10,799 nt of DNA. Origin: JADKCL01 sp046050405 (lineage in GTDB: Bacteria > Bacteroidota > Bacteroidia > J057 > JADKCL01). The notes under the pieces were generated by a model that saw nothing but the letters and a program-made list of their open reading frames with translations, was not told the DNA's origin and did no database searches. Of this stretch, positions 1-5,626 are shown in pieces. The stretch lies in assembly GCA_046050405.1 (NCBI GenBank), contig JBJOPY010000221.1:1-10799 (forward strand), in the 5' to 3' direction. A program made the translations under genes and the position numbers. Numbering within the stretch: position 1 is the stretch's first letter; every line of letters starts with the position of its first letter.

Positions 1-1823
1 GAAGGGCGAAGGATTGAAGCGCAATCCGAACGGGTTGCGGGGTATGACGAATTCATGGGTAGATTCGTAACCGATTGGTGAAGTTGTCCCTTGAAATAAA
101 GACTGACCCTGCCTAAAGAATCGTCAAACAAATAGGGAGCTGTGGCGGCCACGGCGTCCGAATAGCCCTGCGCCGTCCCCACATCGGCACTCGTGTACGC
201 AAACCTGAGCACACCGCCGCTGGTGCTCAACCCGTTGGGGTCGATGTCCAGGAGGTACATCTTCTGCGGCGGCTGCCAGTTGACGGTATTTTGGGTGGCC
301 AAGTTCTGCCGCAGGGGGTTGTCGTCCAGTGCCTGGACATTGATGTCCGGCAGACTCACCCGGTCACTGGTCAACTGGCTGACCCTCCCGAACCCTGAGA
401 CCGAGAAATTCATGATCCCGATGTACCTGCCCCCATCCTTGGCCTCTATCCCTGCTGCCAGCATGATGCAGGCCCTGTTCTTCATCGGCTTCCCGTCCGG
501 CCCGGTTTCCTGCTGGTAGTAGAAGCAGGACGACACGCCGTTGGCGGGGGTGAAATCGATCGAGGCGGGCATGATCCGGTTCGTCGGTGCCTTGAACTGG
601 TATCTTGCCTGGAGCACCCCGTTGTCCAGGTACGCGGCCTTGATCGAATTCTTCGTCAAGGGGTTATTGTACTCCATCAGCGGCCAATCCGAATCGGAAC
701 ACAGGATGAAGTCGTCCTTTTGCACGCCAAACCGCACGGTATAGACGATCTCCGACATGGCATCCTGAGGAATCCCCTTTCCGGAATACCCGTTCATGCC
801 CAGAATCTCCGTGGCGGCTTGGTCGTCCGTCTTCCCGGCCGCGATTTTTGCTCGGACTTCCGTGACCATCCCGCTGTCCAGCCCGTACCTTGTGATGAAC
901 TCGTTGACGTACTTCGCGGAGTCGCTCATGTCAAACACGATGCTGTGGTCGAAGCGGATGTTGAAGCTTTGGATCTTCCTGGTGGCGGTGATGGTGGAGA
1001 AGATCTGCCAGCGCTGTTCCTCGGAGTCAATGCCCGGGATGAGGAGCACGGAAAAGCCGCCATCCGAAAGGTTGTCCACGAATGTCAGCTCCCGGGTGGG
1101 CTCATAGAAGGGGTTTCCAGCCACGTCGGCCGGGGCGAGCGTGTCCTTCCGTGACTCTGGCACGAACTTGTGGCGGCTGCGCTGATAGCGGATCTCCCTG
1201 CTCAGCTTCAGCGTGCTCCCGCTGAGGATGAACCGGTCCACCAGGAGAGTGTTGTTGACGATGGGGGGATTGAGGTAGGCGGTGTCGGCACCCGCAGCGA
1301 TCGACTGGCGGAATACATAAATGTATTTGCTATCGGAAAGCACCTGGAAGGGAGCCTTGGCTCCGAACCTCCCCGTGCTGGACCAATGCGAGTCGGTCCT
1401 TTCCCGGATGGCCTGGGCGGACAATGGCCGACCCTCGGCATCCAAGGGCTTTCCCCCCGCGTCCAGGCGCTGGATGATCTTCCGGTTGTCCTTGTCAAAC
1501 TTGTCGATGGAGAAGTTCGGGGCGATGCCATATCCCACCTGCACGATCTCGGACGGGAAGTTCAGGCTGCTGACGGCAGGGTTGGTGAAGTCCACCTTCG
1601 ACCAGAAGTTCTTGTCGTTGTTCCGGTCGACTGTATCGGCGGCGGCAGTCTGGGAACTGGACAAGTTGAGCACGCTGTAGAAGATTCTACCGTCCGTTCG
1701 CATCGCGAAGCTGACCGGCGTGCCCGAATGGGACACCATGGCGGTGTGCAAGTATCTGTGGGTCTCCTCCCGGGTGTTGTTCTTGCTGATCAGCGAGGTG
1801 GATAGCGTACCAAGTCCTGACAT
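1..1823 (-). CDS. Large uncharacterised protein, N-terminal part (runs off left edge)
   Basis: A reading frame starts at ATG 1823 and stays open to the left edge: about 607 residues and no stop. I chose this start because an in-frame TAA lies five codons upstream and no other ATG lies between. The protein begins MSGLGTLSTSLISKN and has no signal peptide or membrane segment. It is soluble-looking, beta-rich in appearance and low in cysteine (three in the first 450 residues). Visible landmarks are KYIYVFRQS (166-173), VDRFIL (195-200), EIRYQRSRHKF (210-220), PFYEPTREL (238-246), RWQIF (271-275), and a Cys-containing stretch around 432-452. This pattern reminds me of very large mosaic proteins with LamG or jelly-roll domains further on. 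That is memory-based inference and weak. Third-codon positions are GC-rich, as expected for a real gene here. The function is unknown. The last ~30 residues before the edge may be frame-shifted; see findings. Confidence 0.85.
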   Translation of the reverse strand, partial: MSGLGTLSTSLISKNNTREETHRYLHTAMVSHSGTPVSFAMRTDGRIFYSVLNLSSSQTAAADTVDRNNDKNFWSKVDFTNPAVSSLNFPSEIVQVGYGIAPNFSIDKFDKDNRKIIQRLDAGGKPLDAEGRPLSAQAIRERTDSHWSSTGRFGAKAPFQVLSDSKYIYVFRQSIAAGADTAYLNPPIVNNTLLVDRFILSGSTLKLSREIRYQRSRHKFVPESRKDTLAPADVAGNPFYEPTRELTFVDNLSDGGFSVLLIPGIDSEEQRWQIFSTITATRKIQSFNIRFDHSIVFDMSDSAKYVNEFITRYGLDSGMVTEVRAKIAAGKTDDQAATEILGMNGYSGKGIPQDAMSEIVYTVRFGVQKDDFILCSDSDWPLMEYNNPLTKNSIKAAYLDNGVLQARYQFKAPTNRIMPASIDFTPANGVSSCFYYQQETGPDGKPMKNRACIMLAAGIEAKDGGRYIGIMNFSVSGFGRVSQLTSDRVSLPDINVQALDDNPLRQNLATQNTVNWQPPQKMYLLDIDPNGLSTSGGVLRFAYTSADVGTAQGYSDAVAATAPYLFDDSLGRVSLYFKGQLHQSVTNLPMNSSYPATRSDCASILRP

Positions 1824-1871
1824 ATCAAATAGTATTTAGGGGTAGATAAAAACGATTTCTCAAATGATCCT

Positions 1872-1879
1872 CCAAGATA
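1872..1879 (-). promoter_or_regulatory. Weak candidate -7 element for the large left-edge gene
   Basis: On the minus strand the bases read TATCTTGG, one mismatch from the Bacteroidota -7 consensus TAnnTTTG. It lies about 48 bases upstream of ATG 1823 inside an AT-rich stretch. I see no convincing -33 TTTG at the expected distance. A GGAGG overlaps its 3' end but is too far from the ATG to act as its ribosome-binding site. Confidence 0.25.
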
Positions 1880-2011
1880 TAAATGAAAAATGAATTGTCT
1901 ATTTTTTTTCATTGGAAAACTCATGGTTGGCCATATCTCATTGATCATGAAGTATATAAATTTCATTTCCATCATTTCCTGCTGCAAGGGGGATTATCGG
2001 ATGGAATTCCG

Positions 2012-2028
2012 GGGGCTGGACAAGCCCC
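2012..2028 (+). terminator. Hairpin followed by pyrimidine-rich tail (plus strand), no upstream gene
   Basis: GGGGCT (2012-2017) pairs with AGCCCC (2023-2028) across a 5-base loop, followed on the plus strand by TGCCCTTCTTTT. It has the shape of an intrinsic terminator for plus-strand transcription, but no plus-strand gene precedes it. It could end an antisense or small RNA, or be chance. Confidence 0.25.
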
Positions 2029-2223
2029 TGCCCTTCTTTTCTCCAGCAGTATTCTGTGACCAATGCCTCCCAGGATGCCGTCAGGACAGGGATGCGATGA
2101 ATCGATACCCCTCTTCCAATACTTCTTCCTTCTGACCCTCGCTGCGAATGGACAAGGTGGAAGTCCTGTCTGCCGGGATGGGCGTAGGGCACGATGCCGG
2201 GCGAGGCTTTCCGGTTCGGGGGA

Positions 2224-2249
2224 TGCATCCGCCCCTAGGCGGGCATGCA
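2224..2249. repeat. Strong inverted repeat (10-bp stem with a 2-base bulge)
   Basis: TGCATCCGCC (2224-2233) pairs with GGCGG (2238-2242) and ATGCA (2245-2249), leaving a CCTA loop and a GC bulge. It is the strongest hairpin in the gap between the helicase and the large gene. No T-run follows on either strand, so it is not a canonical intrinsic terminator. It could be a transcript-end structure, part of a structured RNA, or a protein-binding dyad. Confidence 0.4.
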
Positions 2250-2433
2250 GTAGATGGCGTGGCAGTAGGGATCCTGCGCGCACGAAGCGGTGCCAGATGG
2301 CATGGGCATGGGGAATCCTGCATCCTCCGATTTTACAGCGGAGTTGATTTATTTTTCATTCCGGATCCATCCTGGATCCAGCATTTGCTGTCTTGCAGGG
2401 GAAGGGCATGGGGGCTTCTTTGGCAAAGCCACC

Positions 2434-3687
2434 TTATCCCTTGTGGGCCTTGCCCTTGTGCTTCTTCTTTCGCAGTAAACTGGCCTCCACCTCGGACATC
2501 AGGGTTCGCCAGTCGTTGGGATTTGCCTTGCTCGCTTCGAGGGTTTCCCGGTACATCACCTTGCCCAGACCCAGGACTTCGATCTCCTTTCCCAGGTACT
2601 CCGTGATTGCAGCCAATTGGGGTTTTTCCTCCTGGCTGCAAAAGGAAATGGCGATCCCTTTGGCAACCCCCCTGCCGGTACGGCCCACGCGGTGGACATA
2701 GTTCTCAGCGACCTCAGGAAGGTCATAGTTGACGACATAGTCCACATTGGGGATGTCGATGCCCCTGGCACTGACGTCGGTGGCCACGAGGACCTTGATG
2801 GCACCCGCCCGGAATGCGTCCAGGGTCTCGGACCTTGTCTTCTGGTCCTTGCCGCCGTGGATCGCCATGCTGGAGATCCCCACCCGCTCCATCGCAGCGA
2901 CCACCCGCTCTGCACGCACCTTGGTTCGGACGAATACCAGGATCTTGCACTCGGGGTGCTCCTGGAGCATGCGCTCCAGGAAGAAGCGCTTGTCGTCCAT
3001 TTCCACGAAGGTCACCGCATGGCTCACATTCTTGGAAACACGGTCATCCGGAGAGATCTGAATCCGGATCGCATGGCTATGCACCAGGGAATAGGCCAGT
3101 TTCTTGATGGTATCGCTGATGGTGGCGGAGAAAAACAGGGTCTGCCGCTGCCGGGGGATGTACCGCATCAGGTCGCGGATGTCATCGATGAATCCCAGGT
3201 CCAGCATGTGGTCGGCTTCATCCAGGATCAAAATCTCCGTTGCGCCGAGCCAGAGGTGTCCCTGGTGCCGCAGGTCAAACATCCTCCCCGGTGTCGCCAC
3301 GAGGACATCCACCCCCCTTTTCAGTGTTCCGACCTGCATCTCCTGGTCTGCACCCCCGAAGATGGCCAGTGTCCTGATTCCCAACCCTGCACCGATCTGA
3401 TCGAAGACCTGCCGGATTTGAATGGCCAGCTCGTGGGTCGGGCACATCACGAGGCAGCGCACACTGCCTTCCCGGCGGTTTCGGGGCGGATTGCGCTGCA
3501 AGATGTCTAGCACAGGGATCGCAAATGCGGCCGTCTTTCCAGTCCCCGTCTGCGCGATCGCCAGTACGTCCTCGCCCTTCATGATGGCCGGAATGGCCTT
3601 GAACTGAATGTCCGTGGGGCGCTTGAAACCCGAGGCTTTCAGGTTGTCTTTGATCAGTCGTGCAAGCTTGGCATCTTCAAACCTCAT
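2434..3687 (-). CDS. rhlE: DEAD-box ATP-dependent RNA helicase, RhlE-type
   Basis: A complete 417-residue DEAD-box RNA helicase, which unwinds or remodels RNA duplexes using ATP, typically in ribosome assembly, RNA decay or cold adaptation. All core motifs are present: Q motif GFKRPTDIQ (20-28), Walker A AQTGTGKT (45-52), PTHELA (83-88), TPGR (132-135), DEAD (156-159), SAT (187-189), LVFVRT (250-255), VATDVSARGID (301-311) and HRVGRTGR (332-339). Motif Ia has His where most family members have Arg (PTRELA). After the second RecA-like domain comes a short extension ending in a very basic tail, RKKKHKGKAHKG, likely an RNA-binding handle. The start is fixed by the family's N-terminus, since the MRFEDAKL segment directly precedes the Q motif region. 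RhlE is the best match by length and motif wording; another DEAD-box paralogue is possible. It appears to be a single-gene unit with its own promoter. Confidence 0.93.
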   Translation of the reverse strand: MRFEDAKLARLIKDNLKASGFKRPTDIQFKAIPAIMKGEDVLAIAQTGTGKTAAFAIPVLDILQRNPPRNRREGSVRCLVMCPTHELAIQIRQVFDQIGAGLGIRTLAIFGGADQEMQVGTLKRGVDVLVATPGRMFDLRHQGHLWLGATEILILDEADHMLDLGFIDDIRDLMRYIPRQRQTLFFSATISDTIKKLAYSLVHSHAIRIQISPDDRVSKNVSHAVTFVEMDDKRFFLERMLQEHPECKILVFVRTKVRAERVVAAMERVGISSMAIHGGKDQKTRSETLDAFRAGAIKVLVATDVSARGIDIPNVDYVVNYDLPEVAENYVHRVGRTGRGVAKGIAISFCSQEEKPQLAAITEYLGKEIEVLGLGKVMYRETLEASKANPNDWRTLMSEVEASLLRKKKHKGKAHKG

Positions 3688-3691
3688 GGTG

Positions 3692-3699
3692 CAAAGATA
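3692..3699 (-). promoter_or_regulatory. Bacteroidota -7 element of the helicase gene
   Basis: The minus strand reads TATCTTTG, an exact TAnnTTTG match, then CACC, then the ATG at 3687. Only four bases separate the element from the start codon. Transcription in this phylum usually starts a few bases beyond the element, so the message probably begins at or next to the ATG. No clear -33 TTTG is visible. Confidence 0.65.
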
Positions 3700-3730
3700 G
3701 CAGACCGGCGGAAACTCTCGTCAGGGGTTC

Positions 3731-3743
3731 CGATCCAGGATCG
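3731..3743. promoter_or_regulatory. Perfect 13-bp palindrome upstream of the helicase promoter
   Basis: CGATCCAGGATCG is a perfect dyad with a single central A, about 32 bases upstream of the -7 element of the helicase gene. The position would suit an upstream operator or activator site, but a 13-bp palindrome can occur by chance and I see no second copy in the window. Confidence 0.25.
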
Positions 3744-3786
3744 TGCCGAAGGCAGAGATGGTGATGCCCCCCGGCTGAGTCAATTG

Positions 3787-3816
3787 GAAAAACAAACGCG
3801 ACCCCTGTACGGGCCG
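3787..3816 (-). terminator. Candidate intrinsic terminator of the peptidoglycan-binding gene
   Basis: Just after the stop at 3828-3830, the minus strand reads GGCCC-GTACA-GGGGTC. This can form a short GC-rich hairpin with one bulged G. It is followed after a few bases by TTTGTTTTT (3796-3788). A hairpin plus T-rich tract directly downstream of the gene is the expected layout for factor-independent termination, although the stem is short. Confidence 0.45.
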
Positions 3817-3827
3817 GCAGCAACCCC

Positions 3828-4784
3828 TCACGCGAGATCCCCGGATGTGATCAAGGTGTAGGTGAAGCGGTTGCCGTGGATCTCCCTTGCCTTTCTGCAA
3901 ATGCCCATGAAGGTATCGAAATCGTTGACACGCTTGAACACTTGGCAGCCCTCGCTCCAGTTTTCCACATATTCTGACTCAGTTTTGGGGTTGGAACGGT
4001 GGATGTTGATCCCGAAGATACCCTCTTCCGTCTTGACCTCATCGAAGGATTGATCCTTGTTCTTGTCGCGCCAGACTTTGACGGGCTTGTCCTGGCAGAT
4101 GGCCTCATACTTGCCTTGATGAAGGCGCATCACATGCGCCCCCTTGTACTGGCCGGGAACCAGACGGGCCACACCGTTTGGATTATGGTACCCCTTGACC
4201 GCCTTGGTGCCGGGATCGGTGGTGCATGGCCAAACAAAAAACTTCCATTCTCCATTTTCCCTGTAAGAAATGGTCATCCAATCATCGAAGACGTTGGTGA
4301 CGACATTGCCGGGAGCAAGGTTGCGAATCCCGACGATGTTTAAATCAAAGCCTTTGTTGGATGGGTCAGCGAACCATTCATAGCCCTTGGCTTTCACTGC
4401 GGACTCCACGCGCTCCCTTGTGATCTCATGTAGTGTCCAGTGTGCTGTGGGTTTTGCGGTCGGGGGAGGCGTTGCGGGCTTTGCAGTCGGGGGAGGCGTT
4501 GCAGGTTTGGCTACCGATGGAGCTGTCTCAGGCTTCGCGGGCGGCGGAGCCGTTGCAGGCTGCGCTGCCGGAGTGTCAGCTTTCGCACCCGCAGGAATCA
4601 ACCCGAGCTTTTGAAGCGTGCTGACATCCGCCACACCATCGGCCGGATTGATCCCGTTCAGCCTCTGCCACAGTTTGAGGATGATCTCGGTGGTCCTGTC
4701 AAAATCGGCGGATTGCGTTATTCCCAGTTTTTCCTGGAGTTTTTTGACATCCTCCCCTTTGGATCCTTTTTTCAATGCATTCAT
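3828..4784 (-). CDS. Peptidoglycan-binding protein with YkuD-like cysteine C-terminal domain
   Basis: 318 residues in three parts. Residues 1-62 match the peptidoglycan-binding repeat of the PG_binding_1 type (KKGSKGEDVKKLQEKLGI, then TLQKLGLIP). Residues 69-113 are an Ala/Pro/Lys/Thr linker of repeated AKPATPPPT units. Residues 115-318 form a globular domain with INIHRSN (His262) and WSEGCQVF (Cys280). The His-to-Cys spacing of 18, ending in S-x-G-C, resembles the HG...SHGC-R signature of L,D-transpeptidases (YkuD). However, Gln281 follows the Cys where YkuD has a hydrophobic residue and then Arg. The likely activity is cutting or cross-linking peptidoglycan peptides; this is inference. There is no signal peptide, which is odd for a wall enzyme. 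A phage-lysin-like or injected-effector role is possible. I chose this start because an in-frame TAG lies 11 codons upstream with no other ATG between. A candidate terminator follows the gene. Confidence 0.85.
   Translation of the reverse strand: MNALKKGSKGEDVKKLQEKLGITQSADFDRTTEIILKLWQRLNGINPADGVADVSTLQKLGLIPAGAKADTPAAQPATAPPPAKPETAPSVAKPATPPPTAKPATPPPTAKPTAHWTLHEITRERVESAVKAKGYEWFADPSNKGFDLNIVGIRNLAPGNVVTNVFDDWMTISYRENGEWKFFVWPCTTDPGTKAVKGYHNPNGVARLVPGQYKGAHVMRLHQGKYEAICQDKPVKVWRDKNKDQSFDEVKTEEGIFGINIHRSNPKTESEYVENWSEGCQVFKRVNDFDTFMGICRKAREIHGNRFTYTLITSGDLA
4453..4560 (-). repeat. Four 27-bp tandem repeats coding for the Ala/Pro linker
   Basis: Four consecutive 27-base units (starting at 4453, 4480, 4507 and 4534) encode nine-residue repeats of the AKPATPPPT type in the peptidoglycan-binding protein. 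The two units nearest the C-terminal domain (4453-4506) are almost identical; the other two have diverged. Because the unit is a multiple of three, gain or loss of copies changes the linker length without breaking the frame. Confidence 0.8.
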
Positions 4785-5230
4785 TGTTTTACCCAGTTTT
4801 TGATTGACCTCGTGCTACGAAATGTCATCATTGCATCTATCAGTCGATGATCCGGTAAATCTAGATTTCTTCCCATCATTTCACAAGCAAGCCATCTTGA
4901 AATCCGGTCTTGCGAGAAAAAATATCCACTAAAGGCAAGCGGATTCTTATCTTGTGCGCATTTTAAGGTTCTCTGCAGCCTCCTGTCTCGGCAAGCCCCT
5001 AATTCCAGGAATTCCTTCGCACCGTCCTTTGCCTCCTGAATGGGCGCACGGCGTTCATGATGGATGGATCCTGATGGAAACCTCCTTTTCTTCCCAGAAC
5101 CATGAAGTATCCCTCGAAATAACTGTCTGTCAATGAATCAGCGCATGGGGGTGGATGGCCCCATCGCTCGGGTAGGTGCATCTGGCAGCGCGGCCCCCCT
5201 CCCGGTGCCTCCGCTCATCGTAGTCCTCAA
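4785..5230. other. Gene-free stretch, nothing convincing seen
   Basis: Short open frames of about 60 residues occur on both strands (4954-5136 plus, 4999-5181 minus) but overlap each other and show no domain, signal peptide or composition typical of the true genes here. No tRNA-like arm sequence is visible. A small palindrome, AATTCCAGGAATT, lies at 5001-5013. The promoter of the peptidoglycan-binding gene must lie at the left end, but I cannot point to a TAnnTTTG match. Confidence 0.5.
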
Positions 5231-5252
5231 GTTCCCCCTGATTTCAGGGAAC
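5231..5252. promoter_or_regulatory. Dyad overlapping the -33 region of the plus-strand promoter
   Basis: GTTCCC(CC)TGA and TCAGGGAAC form a 9-bp inverted repeat with two extra C residues in the left arm. The core CCCTGATTTCAGGG is a perfect 14-bp palindrome. It ends 7 bases before the -7 element at 5260, so it covers the place where RNA polymerase should contact the -33 region. That is a typical operator position for a repressor. The identity of any regulator is unknown. Confidence 0.45.
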
Positions 5253-5259
5253 GTTCGTC

Positions 5260-5267
5260 TATATTTG
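5260..5267 (+). promoter_or_regulatory. Bacteroidota -7 element upstream of the MFS transporter
   Basis: TATATTTG is an exact TAnnTTTG match on the plus strand and is followed by CAG, like the element at the helicase gene (TATCTTTG followed by CAC). Transcription should start around 5272-5275. The only confident plus-strand gene downstream is the MFS transporter, giving a leader of roughly 290-350 bases. No clear -33 TTTG is seen; the dyad at 5231-5252 occupies that region. Confidence 0.5.
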
Positions 5268-5626
5268 CAGTAGTCATACGCACAAGGAATGAAAGCAAAG
5301 CGGATAGTCTCAAAAAGTGGAAGGATGGAAAGGATCGTCACGGACGGTATCGGCATGCTTCCCATGCAAGGTTCCACCATGTCCTTGGTCGTCCCACGGG
5401 CAAGTATCGGCCATCCTTGGATCAACTGTACAGGCCTTCTCCTTCTGGGCTTTCATGAGAATGCCCGTCATTCACCGGCGATGAGGCTGTGCCGACTTTT
5501 GAAATGGTGATCCTCGCCTTTCAACCTTGTCGGTAACCGGCCCTTCCGGGGTTTGAAATCATAAAAGAAAAAACCAGTCCAGCCAAAGGGCATAAAACCG
5601 CGTTCTCCGGCTATGAATGGTTCATC
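5268..5626 (+). other. Long leader region of the MFS gene with a hairpin before the coding start
   Basis: This stretch contains no gene I can support. A 73-residue open frame (5289-5510) has no recognisable features. A mini-frame of ten codons starts at ATG 5504 and ends at TAA 5534-5536. Straight after it, AACCGG (5535-5540) can pair with CCGGGGTT (5546-5553) around CCCTT with a 2-base bulge. A hairpin next to the coding start could influence translation, but no known riboswitch class is recognisable. From 5537 onward the transporter's frame is open with protein-like codons; see the MFS entry. Confidence 0.35.

Larger units (their letters stand above)
1824..2433. other. 610-bp gene-free gap with AT-rich and GC-rich halves
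   Basis: The part next to the large gene (about 1824-1980) is strongly AT-rich compared with everything around it, as expected of a promoter region. The rest (about 1985-2433) is GC-rich, and its short open frames on both strands overlap each other, lack recognisable domains and lack start-site context, so I accept none. The GC-rich part contains dyads at 2012-2028, 2224-2249 and 2363-2379. None is followed by a proper T-run on the minus strand, so no confident terminator for the helicase is visible. Confidence 0.6.

Noticed and set aside
1170..1805. A 211-codon plus-strand open frame opposite the large left-edge gene.
   Set aside because: The minus frame is open without interruption across the same region and has real protein character. 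The plus frame is rich in Gly/Val/Arg/Asp, typical of shadows in GC-rich genes.
1790..1987. A 65-codon minus-strand open frame in the AT-rich region, beginning MQQEMMEMKF.
   Set aside because: It overlaps the start of the large gene in another frame and its composition just reflects the AT-rich DNA. No domain or start context supports it.
2363..2379. GGATCC-ATCCT-GGATCC inverted repeat downstream of the helicase as its terminator.
   Set aside because: On the minus strand the hairpin is followed by an A-rich, not T-rich, stretch, so it does not fit an intrinsic terminator. Each arm is itself a common 6-bp palindrome.
2617..3510. A 297-codon open frame on the plus strand opposite the helicase gene.
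   Set aside because: The opposite strand carries every DEAD-box motif in order. This frame is a GC-rich antisense shadow with no domain signature.
4453..4560. 27-bp repeats considered as a CRISPR-like array.
   Set aside because: The units are directly adjacent with no spacers and stay in the reading frame of the peptidoglycan-binding protein, giving an Ala/Pro linker.
5289..5510. A 73-codon plus-strand open frame just after the -7 element at 5260.
   Set aside because: No recognisable domain, mixed composition, an AGGA too close to the ATG to serve as a binding site, and an overlapping minus-strand frame of similar quality. It could be a leader peptide but I cannot support it.
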